Origin: Vombatus ursinus
Taxonomy: Eukaryota > Chordata > Mammalia > Diprotodontia > Vombatidae
Length of the DNA: 64,000 bases
NCBI RefSeq assembly: GCF_900497805.2
Contig: NW_020944355.1
Location: forward strand, 1,974,841-2,038,840
Reading direction: 5' to 3'
Part shown: positions 21,481 to 31,805 of the stretch, piece by piece
Layout: each line of letters opens with the position of its first letter
Position numbering within the stretch: the stretch's first letter is position 1
Made by a program: the position numbers and the translations under genes
The notes under the pieces: model-generated
Database searches by the model: none
What the model saw: the letters and a program-made list of their open reading frames with translations, nothing else
Told to the model about the DNA's origin: nothing

Positions 21481-23457
21481 TAAAAGAAATATGAGGTGTT
21501 CTGTGAACATATTAAATACTCACATTAACACTAGATCAAATAGATAGTTTAAGCAATCTAATCTCATAAATTGAAACTGAACTAAGTTTAAACGAACTAC
21601 CAACGGAGGGAAAGGGAGTGGAACCTGATCTGGCTTAATCTACTGGAGAATTGTATCAAACTTTTAGAGAATAATTAATACCTGTGCATTACAAATTATT
21701 GTTGAAATATGAGAAAGGAAACACCCTACCAAGCTTACTTTATGAGTAATTTTTTTTCTTAGAGGGGAAAGAGAAAGCAGAGAAAGAAAATGATAGACCA
21801 GTATTACTAATAAATATCAGATTGAATTTTTTTTTAAATCCTGACAATATAGTGCAAAAAAAAAAAGCATTCCCTAATATCAAGTTGGATTTGTACCAGA
21901 TGTGTAAGCATAATTGGCTGTTAGGGGGAAAAATAACAGAATTAATCCCATTAAAAATAAGAATGTCAAAAACCATATGATTTTGTCAGCAGATACAGAA
22001 AAAGCCTTTGGCAAAGGGCAGTTTTCATGTATGCTAAAATAAAATGGGAAAACATAGGCATAGAAGGACTATTTTATTTAATATGATCGAGTCTGTATTT
22101 CAAACCAGAAGTAAATGTCTAAAACTAGTATGGGCAATTGAGAAAAATTACAAGCTTACCAGTAAATTTGTGAGCAAAGCAACAATGTCTCTTTCCCTCT
22201 GCTGCTATTTGGCTTAGTTCTAAAAATGCTAGCAGTAGCGTGAGAAAAAATTTAAGGCCTAAAGAAAGGAAAAAGGAAGACAAAACATTCCCTATTTGCA
22301 GATTGAATGATGATTTATTTAAGAACCCCAGAGAATAAGTAAAGTAGTTTCATAGCATAATTAATAGCTTTAGTAAATTAGCAAGAGACAAAATAAACAC
22401 CAAAAATCTATATCATTTCTATATGGCAGTAACATCAAGGAGGAAAGAATAGAAATTCAAAATAACTACAACATACATAAAGTATCTGGAAGGCAATCTA
22501 CCATGGCACACTCCAGACGTATATAAATACAATTATAAAATACTATTTGGAGATAAAAGATGACATAAATAACGGAAGTGATATTTAGTGCTCATGCCTG
22601 GCTTGTGTCAATATAATAAAAAAGTACTGCCTAAGTTAATTTTCAGATTTAGTACTGTATCAGTCAAACTTCTAAGATACTTTGTAAAGCCTAATGAAAT
22701 AATAAAATTCATTTGGAGAAATGAAAGGTATAGGTGTAGATTCTTAAAGGGAATGTAGGAATGAAGGTAGGGAGAATACTGCCAGACTTCAAGTTATACT
22801 ATAAATCCATAATCATCAAACGTACTTGGTACTGATTATAAAACAAAAAAAGCAGATCAGGGAAATGCGCTACATAAGGAAGAATCAGAGATAATAGAAC
22901 TCGGTAATTTAGTGTTCAATAAAATTACATATGTAAAATACTTGAAGAATTAATTTGGCAAGAAACTTCTGGGAAAACTGGAAAGCTATCTGGCATTTGC
23001 TAGGTTTAGAACATCTTATTCATATAATATACTATGACAAACTCAAAATGAGTGTCACCTGAATAGTAAATGTCATACCATTAAAAAAAAAAAAACATGA
23101 TAAGAGAATGAGATAAAACACTTTTCGCAGTCATAACTAGAGGGAGAATTCTTAACCAGAGGACAGAAGTAGTTGTAAAAGATAAAATAGATTGTTTCTA
23201 TTACTTGAAATTTAAAAAAAAAATATTCTACTAATAAAATTAATGCAGCCAATATAAGAAAGGAAGAAATTGATTGGCGGGGAGGAGGGGGCAATCTTTG
23301 CATCCAATGCTTCTGATAAATGTCTGTTTTTTAAGATACGTAGAGAACTAACAGAAAACGTAACAAAAGCTGTTCCCTAAGTGGTCCAAAAATATAAATA
23401 AATCTCAAAAGAAGAAGTGCGAATTGATAAAGAATCAAATAAAAGAATGGTCCACAT

Positions 23458-23679
23458 CAGTGGTATCAAACTGAAATAGAGACAGGGGTTCACTGAACTA
23501 TATACAAGTATCCCTGAGAGCACATATTGACTTAGAAACCCACATATTAATATTATCCATGTTCTATTATATTTTTATTTTGTTAAATATTTTCCTATCA
23601 TATTTTAATTTGGTTTGGGCCACACTTGGGAGTGTTGTGGACCTCACACATCCTGCAGGCCATGTGTTTGACGTCTCTA
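23458..23679 (+). mobile_element. 222-bp hAT MITE inserted in L1
   Basis: Terminal inverted repeats are cagtggtatcaaac at the left and, read inverted, tagagacgtcaaac at the right, with the hAT pattern CAGNGNTNTCAAAC. Flanking 8-mers gtccacat (23,450-23,457) and ctccagat (23,680-23,687) agree at 6 of 8, the hAT target duplication length. Removing the element and one flank restores continuous L1 ORF2 text. The interior lacks a transposase. Confidence 0.85.
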
Positions 23680-24301
23680 CTCCAGATCACTAAGAAGAGA
23701 AATGCAAATCAAAACAGTTCTATGGTTTTATCTCATACTGAGGAAATTAGCAAAGATATAGGAATAGTTTATGTTGAAGGAGTTATGGAAAGACAGTCAC
23801 GTGAGTACACTATTGGTGAAACTCTGAGTTGGTCCAACCATTCTGGAAAACAATTTGCAATTATGCAAAGAAAATGACAAAAGTTTCCATACCTTTGATC
23901 CAGAGAGAGCACTATTAGGCGCATACCCCCAAAAGGGTCAGTAATCAAAAGACAAGTTTCCATATGCTGCAAAATATTTATCGCATCACTTTTGTAGTAG
24001 CAAAGAACTGGATACAAAGTATGTACATGTTAGTTGGGAGATGGCTGAATGCATTGTGGTACATGAATGTCATGGGAATAGTACTGTGCAATATGAAATG
24101 TTGAATATAGAGAAACTTGGGAAAGCTTATATGAACTAATGTTAAATGAAGTAAACAAAACCAGGAAAATAATCATCATAATCACTACAACAATGTATGT
24201 GGAAAGAACAGTAACAACAAAAACAACAACAAACTTGAAATGGAATGTTGCAAAAACATTACAACTAAACTTGGCCCCGAAGAAGAGTTCTAAGAGTGCA
24301 A

Positions 24302-24350
24302 TTAGGGTTAGGGTTAGGGTTAGAGACAACTCTAACCAACCCTAACCCTC
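24302..24350. repeat. interstitial telomeric repeat with fold-back
   Basis: Three full TTAGGG units plus TTAG (24,302-24,323) are followed after a short gap by the opposite strand, CTCTAACC then AACCCTAACCCT (24,330-24,349). The two halves can pair as a hairpin of about 16 bp with a 4-base loop and one 4-base bulge. It lies in the L1 3' UTR, between the 'cttggccccgaagaag' block and the 'gatgtgggggatcatgggtgtggaac' block, where other L1 copies have no such text. Confidence 0.9.
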
Positions 24351-24964
24351 CTTTATTACAGATGTGGGGGATCATGGGTGTGGAACCTTTGATTGAAGGG
24401 AAGACTTGGTTGATGTGAAAGTTAGGTTTCCTGAAATGTTTTTCATACTGTGTTTTAAGGAATAACTCTGGGAGGGGAGATGACAGGGACACATGGAAAA
24501 GGTTAGATGAAACAAAAACAAATTTACCCCAAATTTAAAAAAAATAAATTAATTAAGAGCATTGCCCTACTTGTTCTTAAAGTTAGATAATGTAGCCTGA
24601 GACATACAACAAAGGTACTTGCCTCTCAGGAGAGCAGGTGTGAGGCAAAGTTCAAAAAGTGTCACCCTAAGTGTTTGCTGAACTATTTGTATTAAACAGC
24701 AATTCCAAGAAGCAAAAGCTGCCCTTTGGTAAAGAGTGGTACAGGTAACATAATACCTAATCAGCCAGAAAGACAGATGTTTGTTTTAGGGGTCAGAGGT
24801 GCTCTGGTTCTTGGAATGAAACCCATCATATTTTCAATCCTGTGTAAAGCTATCTCTGTGTGTGGATACATGTGTGAGTATTCCCAGGAGCGCAGATGTG
24901 CGTGGTTCTATTTGGCAGCTGAATCTTGCTAAATTTAATTTATCTTCCTGTGAAAATCAAATAC

Positions 24965-25165
24965 TTATAACAGTTATAATACTTATTAGCTGTGTGATCA
25001 TGGGCAAGACACTTCTCTGAGCCTCAGTTTCCTCAGTTGGAAAATGAGCATCAATAGTACTATGTAGGTACTACCTAGCTCACAGTGTTGTAGTGAAGCT
25101 TAAAATGAGATAATGTTTGAAAATGCTTTATGGACTTCTAACTGCTATATAAATGTTATTTTTAA
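24965..25165 (+). mobile_element. MIR/CORE-SINE
   Basis: It reads 'acttattagctgtgtgatcatgggcaagacacttctctgagcctcagtttcctcagttggaaaatgag', then 'cacagtgttgtagtgaagcttaaaatgagataatg' and 'ctgctatataaatgttatt', the core and L2-like tail of a MIR-type SINE. The head is degraded. Confidence 0.85.
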
Positions 25166-25652
25166 TATAATTACCACCATTGTGTTTAAAGAGGCCCCTT
25201 CAAAGCAGAGCTCTAGTATTTACCCCAGAATTCATCAAGAATTTCAAGGTAGCATGAACACTGACTAGATACACTACCTTGCTGCTGATAATCATACTTA
25301 CTGAACCAAATGTCTACAAAATGACTAATTTATATTTTGACACGTCCTACCAGGCCATTTTTTCCTACTTGTTTTGTTTATGTCTTAAGGTCTCCTTTGA
25401 TTTCATACAAACTTGCCAGTTGTGATGCTTTGCCACTTTACCAGTTGAAATGGGAAGGTGCTGTACGGTATGTTATTAATGGTAGGAAAAAAAAAAACCC
25501 AGCAAATTGTCAGTATCTTTCTAGGCACCACTCTCCCTTCCCCAGGAATTTTCAGATTGACTAACAATTGTCCTTTGCCCAGGTCTATTGATTGAATTTG
25601 TCATTCAAAATACCCAGTCAAGAGAATTAGAAATTGTACCCTTTGCGATAAG
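25166..25652. other. unassigned stretch
   Basis: No exon, RNA gene or repeat family was recognised before the target site of the next LINE. Confidence 0.4.
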
Positions 25653-25673
25653 AAGTACCAAATTTGGAGATGG

Positions 25674-25688
25674 AGCCAAGATGGTGGA
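25674..25688 (+). promoter_or_regulatory. YY1-like site at the LINE 5' end
   Basis: gccaagatggtgg matches the YY1 core CAAGATGGCGG with one change. It lies within about 25 bases of the element start, as the YY1 site does in human L1, where it sets the transcription start. Function here is inferred by analogy. Confidence 0.5.
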
Positions 25689-26379
25689 GTAAAGTCAAGG
25701 ATTCACCTGAGCTTTCCCCCACACCCCTCCAAATACCTTTAAATAATTATTTTAAACAAATTCTAGAACGGTAGAACCCACAAAAAGACAGAGTTAAACA
25801 ATTTTGCAGCCCAACACAACTTTGAAGGTCAGCATGAAAGGTCTATAGCACCAGAGTGAGAGAGGTGTTCGGTCCATTGTAGATTGAGCCCCAGCAAACC
25901 AGAAGCAGGCCTCTGGGGGACTGAATCAGTGGAGTGGTGGTCTCTAGAGCTCTCAGCCCACAGAGAGTAAGGTGATCAGACAATGAGTCACCAGGAGATT
26001 TACAAGAGTCCCTTTGCTGGCACCAGGGGCAGGACTCTTTTGCATTGCCTATAATTGGATCTGGGTCACAGTCCTGGGTCTTAGTCTCAGTGGGAGGAGG
26101 AGCACTAGCAGAGCAGAGTTTTCAGCCATAGGGGAGAAGAGACCCTGGTCACAGTTCCAGGGTTGAAAAGAGTGCTTGTGGTCACTCACAAACCAGTGCA
26201 CAGTAGAAGAGAATTGCCTCTGAAAAACAGCTGCACAAAAAACCTGAAGTTTGGGACAGTGCCCCCTCCACTTGGGAAGCAGAGCCCCACTTTAGCATAG
26301 AGTTAAAAGTCAAGAAATAGACTGGAAAATGAGCAAACAACAGAAAAAAAAATTCTCACCATAGAAAGTTACTATGGTG

Positions 26380-27420
26380 GCAAGGAAGATCAAAACACAC
26401 ACTCAGAAGACAACAAAGTCAAAATTCCTGAATCTAAAGCCTCTAAGAAAAATATGAATTTGTCTCAGGCCGTGGAAGAACTCAAAAAGAATTTTAGAAA
26501 TCGAGGAAGAGAGGTAGAGGAAAAATTGGGAAGAGAAATGAGCGATGCAAGAAAATCATGAGAAAAGAGTCAAAAAAGTCAAAAGCTTGGTAAAAGAGGC
26601 ACAAAAAACACTAAAGAAAATAACACCTTAAAAACAGAACAGCCAAATGGTAAAAGCGGCACATACATCCAATGAGGAGAAGAATACCTTGAAAAGCAGA
26701 ATAGGCCAAATGGAAAAAGATATACAAAAATTCACTGAAGAGAAAAACTCCTTAAAAAGTAGGATTTTTCAAATGGAAAAGGAGGTACAGAAGCTCACAG
26801 AAGAAAATAATTCCTTAAAAGTTAGAATTGGGCAAGTGGAAGCCAATGACTTTGAGACATCAGGAAACAATCAAACAGAATCAAAAGGATGAAAAAATAG
26901 AAGAAGATGTGAAATATTTCATTGGACAGACAACTGACCTGGAAAATAGACTCAGAATAGATAATCTGAGAATTATTGGACTACTTGAAGGTCATGATCA
27001 AAAAAAGAGCCTAAACATCATCTTTCAAGAAATTATCGAAGAAAACTGCCCTGATATTCTAGAACCAGAGGGTAAAATAGACATTGAAAGAATACACCGA
27101 TCACCTCCTAAAAGAGATCCCAAAATGAAAAAATCCCAGGAATAGTATAGCCAAATTCCAAAATTATCAGGTCAAGGAGAAAATACTGCAAGCAACCAAA
27201 AAGAAACAATTAAATATCGTGGAGCCACAGTCGGGATAACACAAGATTTAGCAGCTTCTACTTTAAAGGATTGGAGGGCTTAGAATATGATATTCTGGAG
27301 GGCAAAAGAGCTAGGATTACAACCAAGAATCATCCACCCAGCAAAGCTGAGTATAATGCTTCAGGGGGAAAATAGATATTCATTGAAATAGAGGACTCTT
27401 AAGCATTCCTGATGAAAAAA
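26380..27420 (+). pseudogene. L1/HAL1 ORF1p relic with coiled coil and RRM-like region
   Basis: Open frames at 26,647-26,892 and 26,828-27,145 encode Lys/Glu-rich coiled coil, then NRLRIDNLRIIGLLEG (the RRM start 'RRNNLRIIGIPE'), FQEIIEENCPDILE and IDIERIHRSPPKRDPK ('IQIERAHRTP'). Another frame at 27,240-27,375 gives LQPRIIHPAKLSIMLQGE, matching the C-terminal 'QPRIIYPAKLS' of HAL1/L1 ORF1. All three ORF1p domains are therefore represented. At least two frame changes and several stops break it, so no ORF1p is made. The family protein binds L1 RNA as a trimer. Confidence 0.8.
26683..26841 (+). repeat. 63-bp in-frame tandem repeats (21 residues, three heptads)
   Basis: Units at 26,683-26,745, 26,746-26,808 and a partial one from 26,809 encode NTLKSRIGQMEKDIQKFTEEK-type text; the second reads NSLKSRIFQMEKEVQKLTEE. 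Twenty-one residues is exactly three coiled-coil heptads, so copy-number change preserves the coil register. A decayed unit seems to precede them from about 26,620. Confidence 0.85.
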
Positions 27421-28089
27421 CCAGAGCTGAATAGAAAATTTGACTTTCAAATACGAGATGCAAAAGAAGCATAAAAAGGTAAACAGAAAAGAGAAATCAT
27501 AAAGGATTAGATAAGGTTAAACTGCTTATATTCCTACATGAGGAAATGATATTTATAACTCTAAAAATTTTATCATTATTTGGGCAGTTAGAAGAAGTAT
27601 ACATAGAGAGCAGAGGTGTGAGTTGAACGTGATGGTATGTTTATCTAAAATAAAATCAAGGCATGAGAAAGAAGAATGCCCTGGGAGAAGGGGAAAGAGA
27701 GAGGTAGAATTGGATAAATTATCTGACATAGAAGAAAGAGATTTTATAGTGGAAAAGGAAATGGGGGAAGCAGGAAAGGGAGCACATGAACCTTACTCTC
27801 ATTGAACTTGGCTCAAAGAAGGAATAATATGCCTACTCAGGTGTAGAAACCTATCTTACCATACAGGAAAGTAGGAAAGGCAGGGGATGGTGTGGGGGAG
27901 CTGATGTAAGGAAGGGCAGTTTGGGGAAGGTAAAAGTCAGAAACAAAAGACTTCTTAAGAATGGACACGGTAAAAGGAGAGAGAGTAGGATAAACAGGAG
28001 GAAAATAGGATGGAGAGAAATACATAATTGGTAATAATTACCGTGAAAAAAATTACAGTGAGTTTTTCTGATGAAGATTTCATTTCTCA

Positions 28090-28660
28090 AACATGTAGAA
28101 AACTGAGTTAAACTTATAGAAATAAGAGCCATTCCTCAACTGATAAATGGTCAAAGGATATGAACAGGCAGTTTTCAGACAATGTAATCAAAGCTATCTA
28201 TAGTCATATAAAAAAATGCTCTAAATTACCATTGATGAGAAAAATGCAAATTAAAACAGCTCTGAGCTGCTACCTCACACCTGTCAGATTGGCTCATATA
28301 ACAGAAAAGGAAAATGACAAATGTTGGAGGGGATGTGGGAAAACTAAAATACTAATATACTATTGGTGAAGTTGTATACTGATTCACACATTCTGGAGAG
28401 CAATTTGAAACTATGCCCAAAAGGCTATAAAACCATACTCTTTGATCAAGCAATACCACTACTAGGTCTGTATCCCAAAGAGATAAAAACAAAAAGGAAA
28501 AGGACCCGTGTGTACAAAAATATTTATAGCAGCTCTTTTAGTGGTAGAAAAGAATTGGAAATTGAGGGGATGTCCATAAATTGGGAAATGGTTGAACAAG
28601 AAGTTGTTGTATGTGATTATGATGGAATACTATTGTGCTTTAAGAAACGATGAGCAGGAT
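28090..28660 (+). pseudogene. L1 ORF2 C-terminal remnant
   Basis: It encodes MNRQFSDNVIKAIYSHIKKC, MQIKTALSCYLTPVRLAHI, CWRGCGK and IPLLGLYPKE, matching the C-terminal Cys-containing region of L1 ORF2p ('MNRHFSKED...', 'CWRGCGE', 'IPLLGIYPKD'). Endonuclease and RT are absent, so this piece has no catalytic domain. The reading frame changes near 28,365. Confidence 0.85.
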
Positions 28661-29149
28661 ATTCTCAGAAAAATATGGAAAGACTTATGTGACGTGAAAT
28701 AAAGTGAAATAAGCAGAACCAGAAGAACACTGTACACAGTAACAGCAATATTGTATGATGATCTACTGTGAATAATTTAGCTATTCTCGGCAATCCAATA
28801 ATCCAAGATGATTCTGTAAAACATATGATGAAAGGTGCTGTCCGTCTCCAGAGAAAGAACTGGTAGAGCCTGAATGGAAATCAAAGATACTTTTTCTTTA
28901 TTTTCTTTATTTTTCTTGTTTTTTTTTGTTATCTGTGATTTCTTTCACAGAATGACTTACATGGAAATGTGTTTTGCATAACTACACACATATAACCTAC
29001 ATCAAATTGTCTTCCCAACAGGAGGTTGAGGAGGGAGAGAGAGAATGTGGAGCTCAAAATTTGAAAAAGAAAGAATGTTAAAATTGTTTTTACATGTAAT
29101 TGGGAAAAATAAAATATTAAATAAGATTTTTTTAAAAAGCACCAAATTC

Positions 29150-29860
29150 CAAGTCCCTTTAATCACTTGAACTAAAATTTAAGCTACAAAAGATCAACAG
29201 CTTACAGTTAAACCATAAAATGCTAGAGGTTGGCTTCACAATCCAGTGAGAAACATATTTTATAGACCTTGTTTCAGAGAATTAGAAGGTGAAGAAATAG
29301 AGAGAGCCTGGAGTGCTGAAGTCTCCTTGGGATCTGGCTGCCATGTTTTCTACCAAGATTTAATTGAGCTGCATTGTTTTGATTTTTCCACTTGTAATTA
29401 ACATCCTTTCCAAGGTGTGAACTCTCAAAGCCTCCTTCAAGTTCTGTTGCTTTGTACTTAACAAGGAAGTTTCCACATTTCTGTTTTTGGAATTATTTAG
29501 ATGACACTTTGCTCTGCTTAGCAGGTTACTGAGTCCCAGTTTTGAAGTTGCTTCTCTGAGTCTAGGGTACTTGAATACTATTTGATTAAATTAATTCTCC
29601 CTTCTCTTTCTCCCCCACCCCACCAAGAACTTGTCCATCAGTAAGCTTGGACGCTTAATAAAGGTTTATTGAACTGAATGGAGTTGAACATGACCATATC
29701 AGACTTGTTTTAGAGAACCAGCTTATTCAGACATCCAAACCTGCCAGCTATTTAGAAATGTGCATGGTTGGTGTTATGAGTCTAGAAAACACATCACAGT
29801 ACGATCAAAGCCATAGGAGTATCACATCTTCATCACTATTGGATTCTTTGATTTGTGAAA
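29150..29860. other. mostly unassigned; short L2-like scrap
   Basis: A small L2 tail-like piece, 'cgcttaataaaggtttattgaactgaatgg', is at 29,655-29,685. Nothing else was recognised. Confidence 0.35.
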
Positions 29861-29867
29861 CTAGTCA

Positions 29868-30400
29868 ACCAAGAGCATTTAGTAAGCACCTACTATGTGC
29901 CAGGCACTGTGCTAAGTGCTGGGGAGACCAAAAAACTATATGCCCTCAAGGAGCTCATATTTCACTGAGCAAGGAAACATACAGATAATTATGTGTTTAT
30001 AAAACATAAACAGTGCAAATGTAGAATAATTTCGGAGGGGAGGGGGGAGCAGTGACTGGCAAAGGCCTTCTACAGAAGATGAGATTTGATCACCTGAGTC
30101 TTGAAAGAAACCAGGAAAGCCAGGAAGTGGAGGAGAGGAGTAGGAAAGGGCACTTCAGGCATGAGGGACAAGGAAAGAAAGCCAAAGAGTATGGAGATGA
30201 TATGTCCTGGATGAGAACCAGAGATGGAAGCCAGAGCGTTTCAATCACAAAGTATGTGCAGGGGAGTGAAGTACAAAAAGACTAGAAAATAATAAGAGAA
30301 CTGGTTGTGAAGGCCTTAAAATACATTTTATATTTGATCCTGGAGGCAATCGGGAGTCACTGGAGTTGAGAGGATGACATGGCCAGTTCAGGCCATCTCA
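29868..30400 (-). mobile_element. L2-type LINE 3' end
   Basis: Plus-strand order: 'gcatttagtaagcacctactatgtgccaggcactgtgctaagtgctgggg', 'ccctcaaggagctcatat', 'gccttctacagaagatgagatttgatcacctgagtcttgaaag', 'ggcactt caggcatgaggga'-type text, 'gaaggccttaaaatacattttatatttgatcctggaggcaatcgggagtcactggagtt' and 'gatgacatggccag'. It is one of the least diverged L2 copies here. Confidence 0.9.
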
Positions 30401-30426
30401 GCCATATGCTGGGAAATGTTTAACAA

Positions 30427-30500
30427 CACTCTCACTCTCTCTCTCTCTCTCCCCCTCCCCATATACATATACACACACACACACAAACACACAACACACT
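30427..30500. repeat. TC then CA microsatellite
   Basis: (tc)n at 30,432-30,452 is followed by C-rich text and (ca)n at 30,470-30,500. Confidence 0.9.
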
Positions 30501-30879
30501 TCAAGTTTAATCTGCATTGTTGACATTTTCTCTATTACTTTCTTAAGTCTAGACACACAACACAACTATAGCTCAAACCCTGATTTTTAGCTTTTGTCTA
30601 TTTCTTAGGTGGCTGAAAATTGACCTCTTCAGGCTAGTCTGAACTAGATCTAGCACAACCCTCCCAGACATACTTATCCATGTGTATCATGGGTAAAGGG
30701 GCTGATTATCATTGAAACAATGAGGAGAGGAGCTGGGTCCACCATGAACTGAACTAGCTCCCCAATGCTGTTTACTCTTAGGTCAGGAGAAAGGAGGCTA
30801 TAATGAGCAAAAGAGACATTTTCTAACAGCAAAGAACTCGTGGGAAAGATGCCCTTTTGTCATAGGGAGCTAATAAGGG

Positions 30880-31010
30880 ACCGTGTGATGCAGTGGATAG
30901 AGGGCTAGTGTGGGAGTCAGGAAGCTTTTGAGTCCTCTGTTTGACATACCATTCAGCCTGTGTGACCTTGGACAAATGACTTAACCTCAGTAAGTCCCTA
31001 AGACTCTGAG
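30880..31010 (+). mobile_element. diverged SINE fragment
   Basis: 'gtgatgcagtggatagagggctag', 'ggagtcaggaagc' and 'cctgtgtgaccttggacaaatgacttaacctcag' are the head and middle of a Mar1/WSINE-type SINE. Box B is damaged and the 3' module is missing. Confidence 0.75.
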
Positions 31011-31211
31011 TGGGAGAACAGTTGTCAAGATGAATTGGCAGAGGGAGCTTCTTCACTAACAGTTTCCTTACCAATGAAAACACAGGCCCTAAAGGGAAGA
31101 AAAGTCCAGGCAATATGGCCCAGTTGCTGGCTCAGAGCACTGCTGTGATTTGTCAGTACAAAGTATGCTCCCCATTTCTTTTAAAGCAAAGGGATGAAGT
31201 TCTTGCCTCTT

Positions 31212-31335
31212 AAATTCAATTCAACAAGTATTTAGTGGCCTACTTTGCTTAAGGCACTCTACTATGTGCTGGCAATCCAAAGACACCAAGAGACTGTCTC
31301 TCCTCTCAAGGGGCTTATATTGTAGTAAAGGATTG
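31212..31335 (-). mobile_element. short L2-type 3' end
   Basis: 'caacaagtatttagtggcctactttgcttaaggcactctactatgtgctgg' and 'tctcctctcaaggggcttatattgtag' are the inverted L2 terminus. Confidence 0.8.
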
Positions 31336-31594
31336 GGTCTTAAAATGCTTTTAAAAAAATAATCATTGCTTTGCCTTCACAATGATTGTTGCTATTCTAC
31401 ACCACGAATAGAACCCTGACGAATAACAAAGAAATACAGGTAAGCCAAATGAACATAGTAACCCTGTTGCTTACGTCATTCATCACAGATTCTCTCTCAC
31501 GTCTTCGGGGAGGTGGGAGACGCGTTTCTCCATCTGTCCTCTAAAGTCCTGTTTGGTCACTGCATTGATTGACAGCGAGTTCTTAGGTCTTCTG

Positions 31595-31805
31595 TTTTCT
31601 ACTTAATACTACTACGTTTCCATGTTAATGGGAATACTGACTTCACTTCCAGTTCTTTCTTACTATAAAAGATGCTGCCATCAATATCGTTTAACATTTG
31701 GGGGCCTTTCTTCTCTAACTTTGGCCTCTTTAAGGTATTATGCCTAGTAACTGAATGACTGAGTCACAGAATATATACAGTTTACTTTTCTAGTACAAAA
31801 GCTTC
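31595..31805 (-). mobile_element. old L1 3'-region fragment
   Basis: The plus-strand words 'actataaaagatgctgccatcaatatc', 'gggggcctttcttctctaactttggcctctttaaggtattatgcctagtaactgaatgactgagtcac' align to the inverted L1 ORF2 end ('...gctgctataaatat...gggtcctttc...ttggggtatatgcctagtagtgg...gggtcaaag'). Confidence 0.65.

Larger units (their letters stand above)
20250..24545 (+). mobile_element. decayed L1 with ORF2 landmarks, carrying three insertions
   Basis: Plus-strand text follows L1 ORF2 from the endonuclease (near 20,270-20,660, incl. 'gagacttcaat' for the GDFN block) through the RT to the C-terminus and 3' UTR. RT landmarks: FVSADTEKAFG (near 21,985, matching 'ISIDAEKAFDK') and, at 22,295-22,306, the FADD active-site position reads F-A-D then a stop, so the second catalytic Asp is lost. 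Near 23,690-23,860 comes the 'agaaatgcaaatcaaaaca' and 'ccattctggaaaacaatttg' C-terminal block; near 24,268 comes the 3' UTR 'cttggccccgaagaag'. Stops and frameshifts are numerous. Insertions at 21,276, 23,458 and 24,302 are listed separately. Confidence 0.8.
25665..29136 (+). mobile_element. HAL1-like (half-L1) element with both ends and target duplication
   Basis: The element begins with 'tggagatggagccaagatggtgg', the marsupial L1 5' start, and ends with 'ttacatgtaattgggaaaaataaaatatt'. Flanks aagtaccaaatt (25,653-25,664) and aagcaccaaatt (29,137-29,148) form an 11-of-12 target duplication, so both ends are original. At about 3.5 kb it is half the usual L1 length. It holds a long 5' UTR, an ORF1 relic (about 26,380-27,420), a non-ORF2 linker (27,430-28,085), only the C-terminus of ORF2 (28,090-28,650) and the 3' UTR. 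The endonuclease and RT are missing. This is the layout of HAL1 elements; an internally deleted L1 is the alternative. It depends on L1 in trans and carries several stops. Confidence 0.85.

Noticed and set aside
24302-24323. G-quadruplex from the telomeric repeats
   Set aside because: Only three GGG runs are present on the strand, one short of an intramolecular four-stranded fold.
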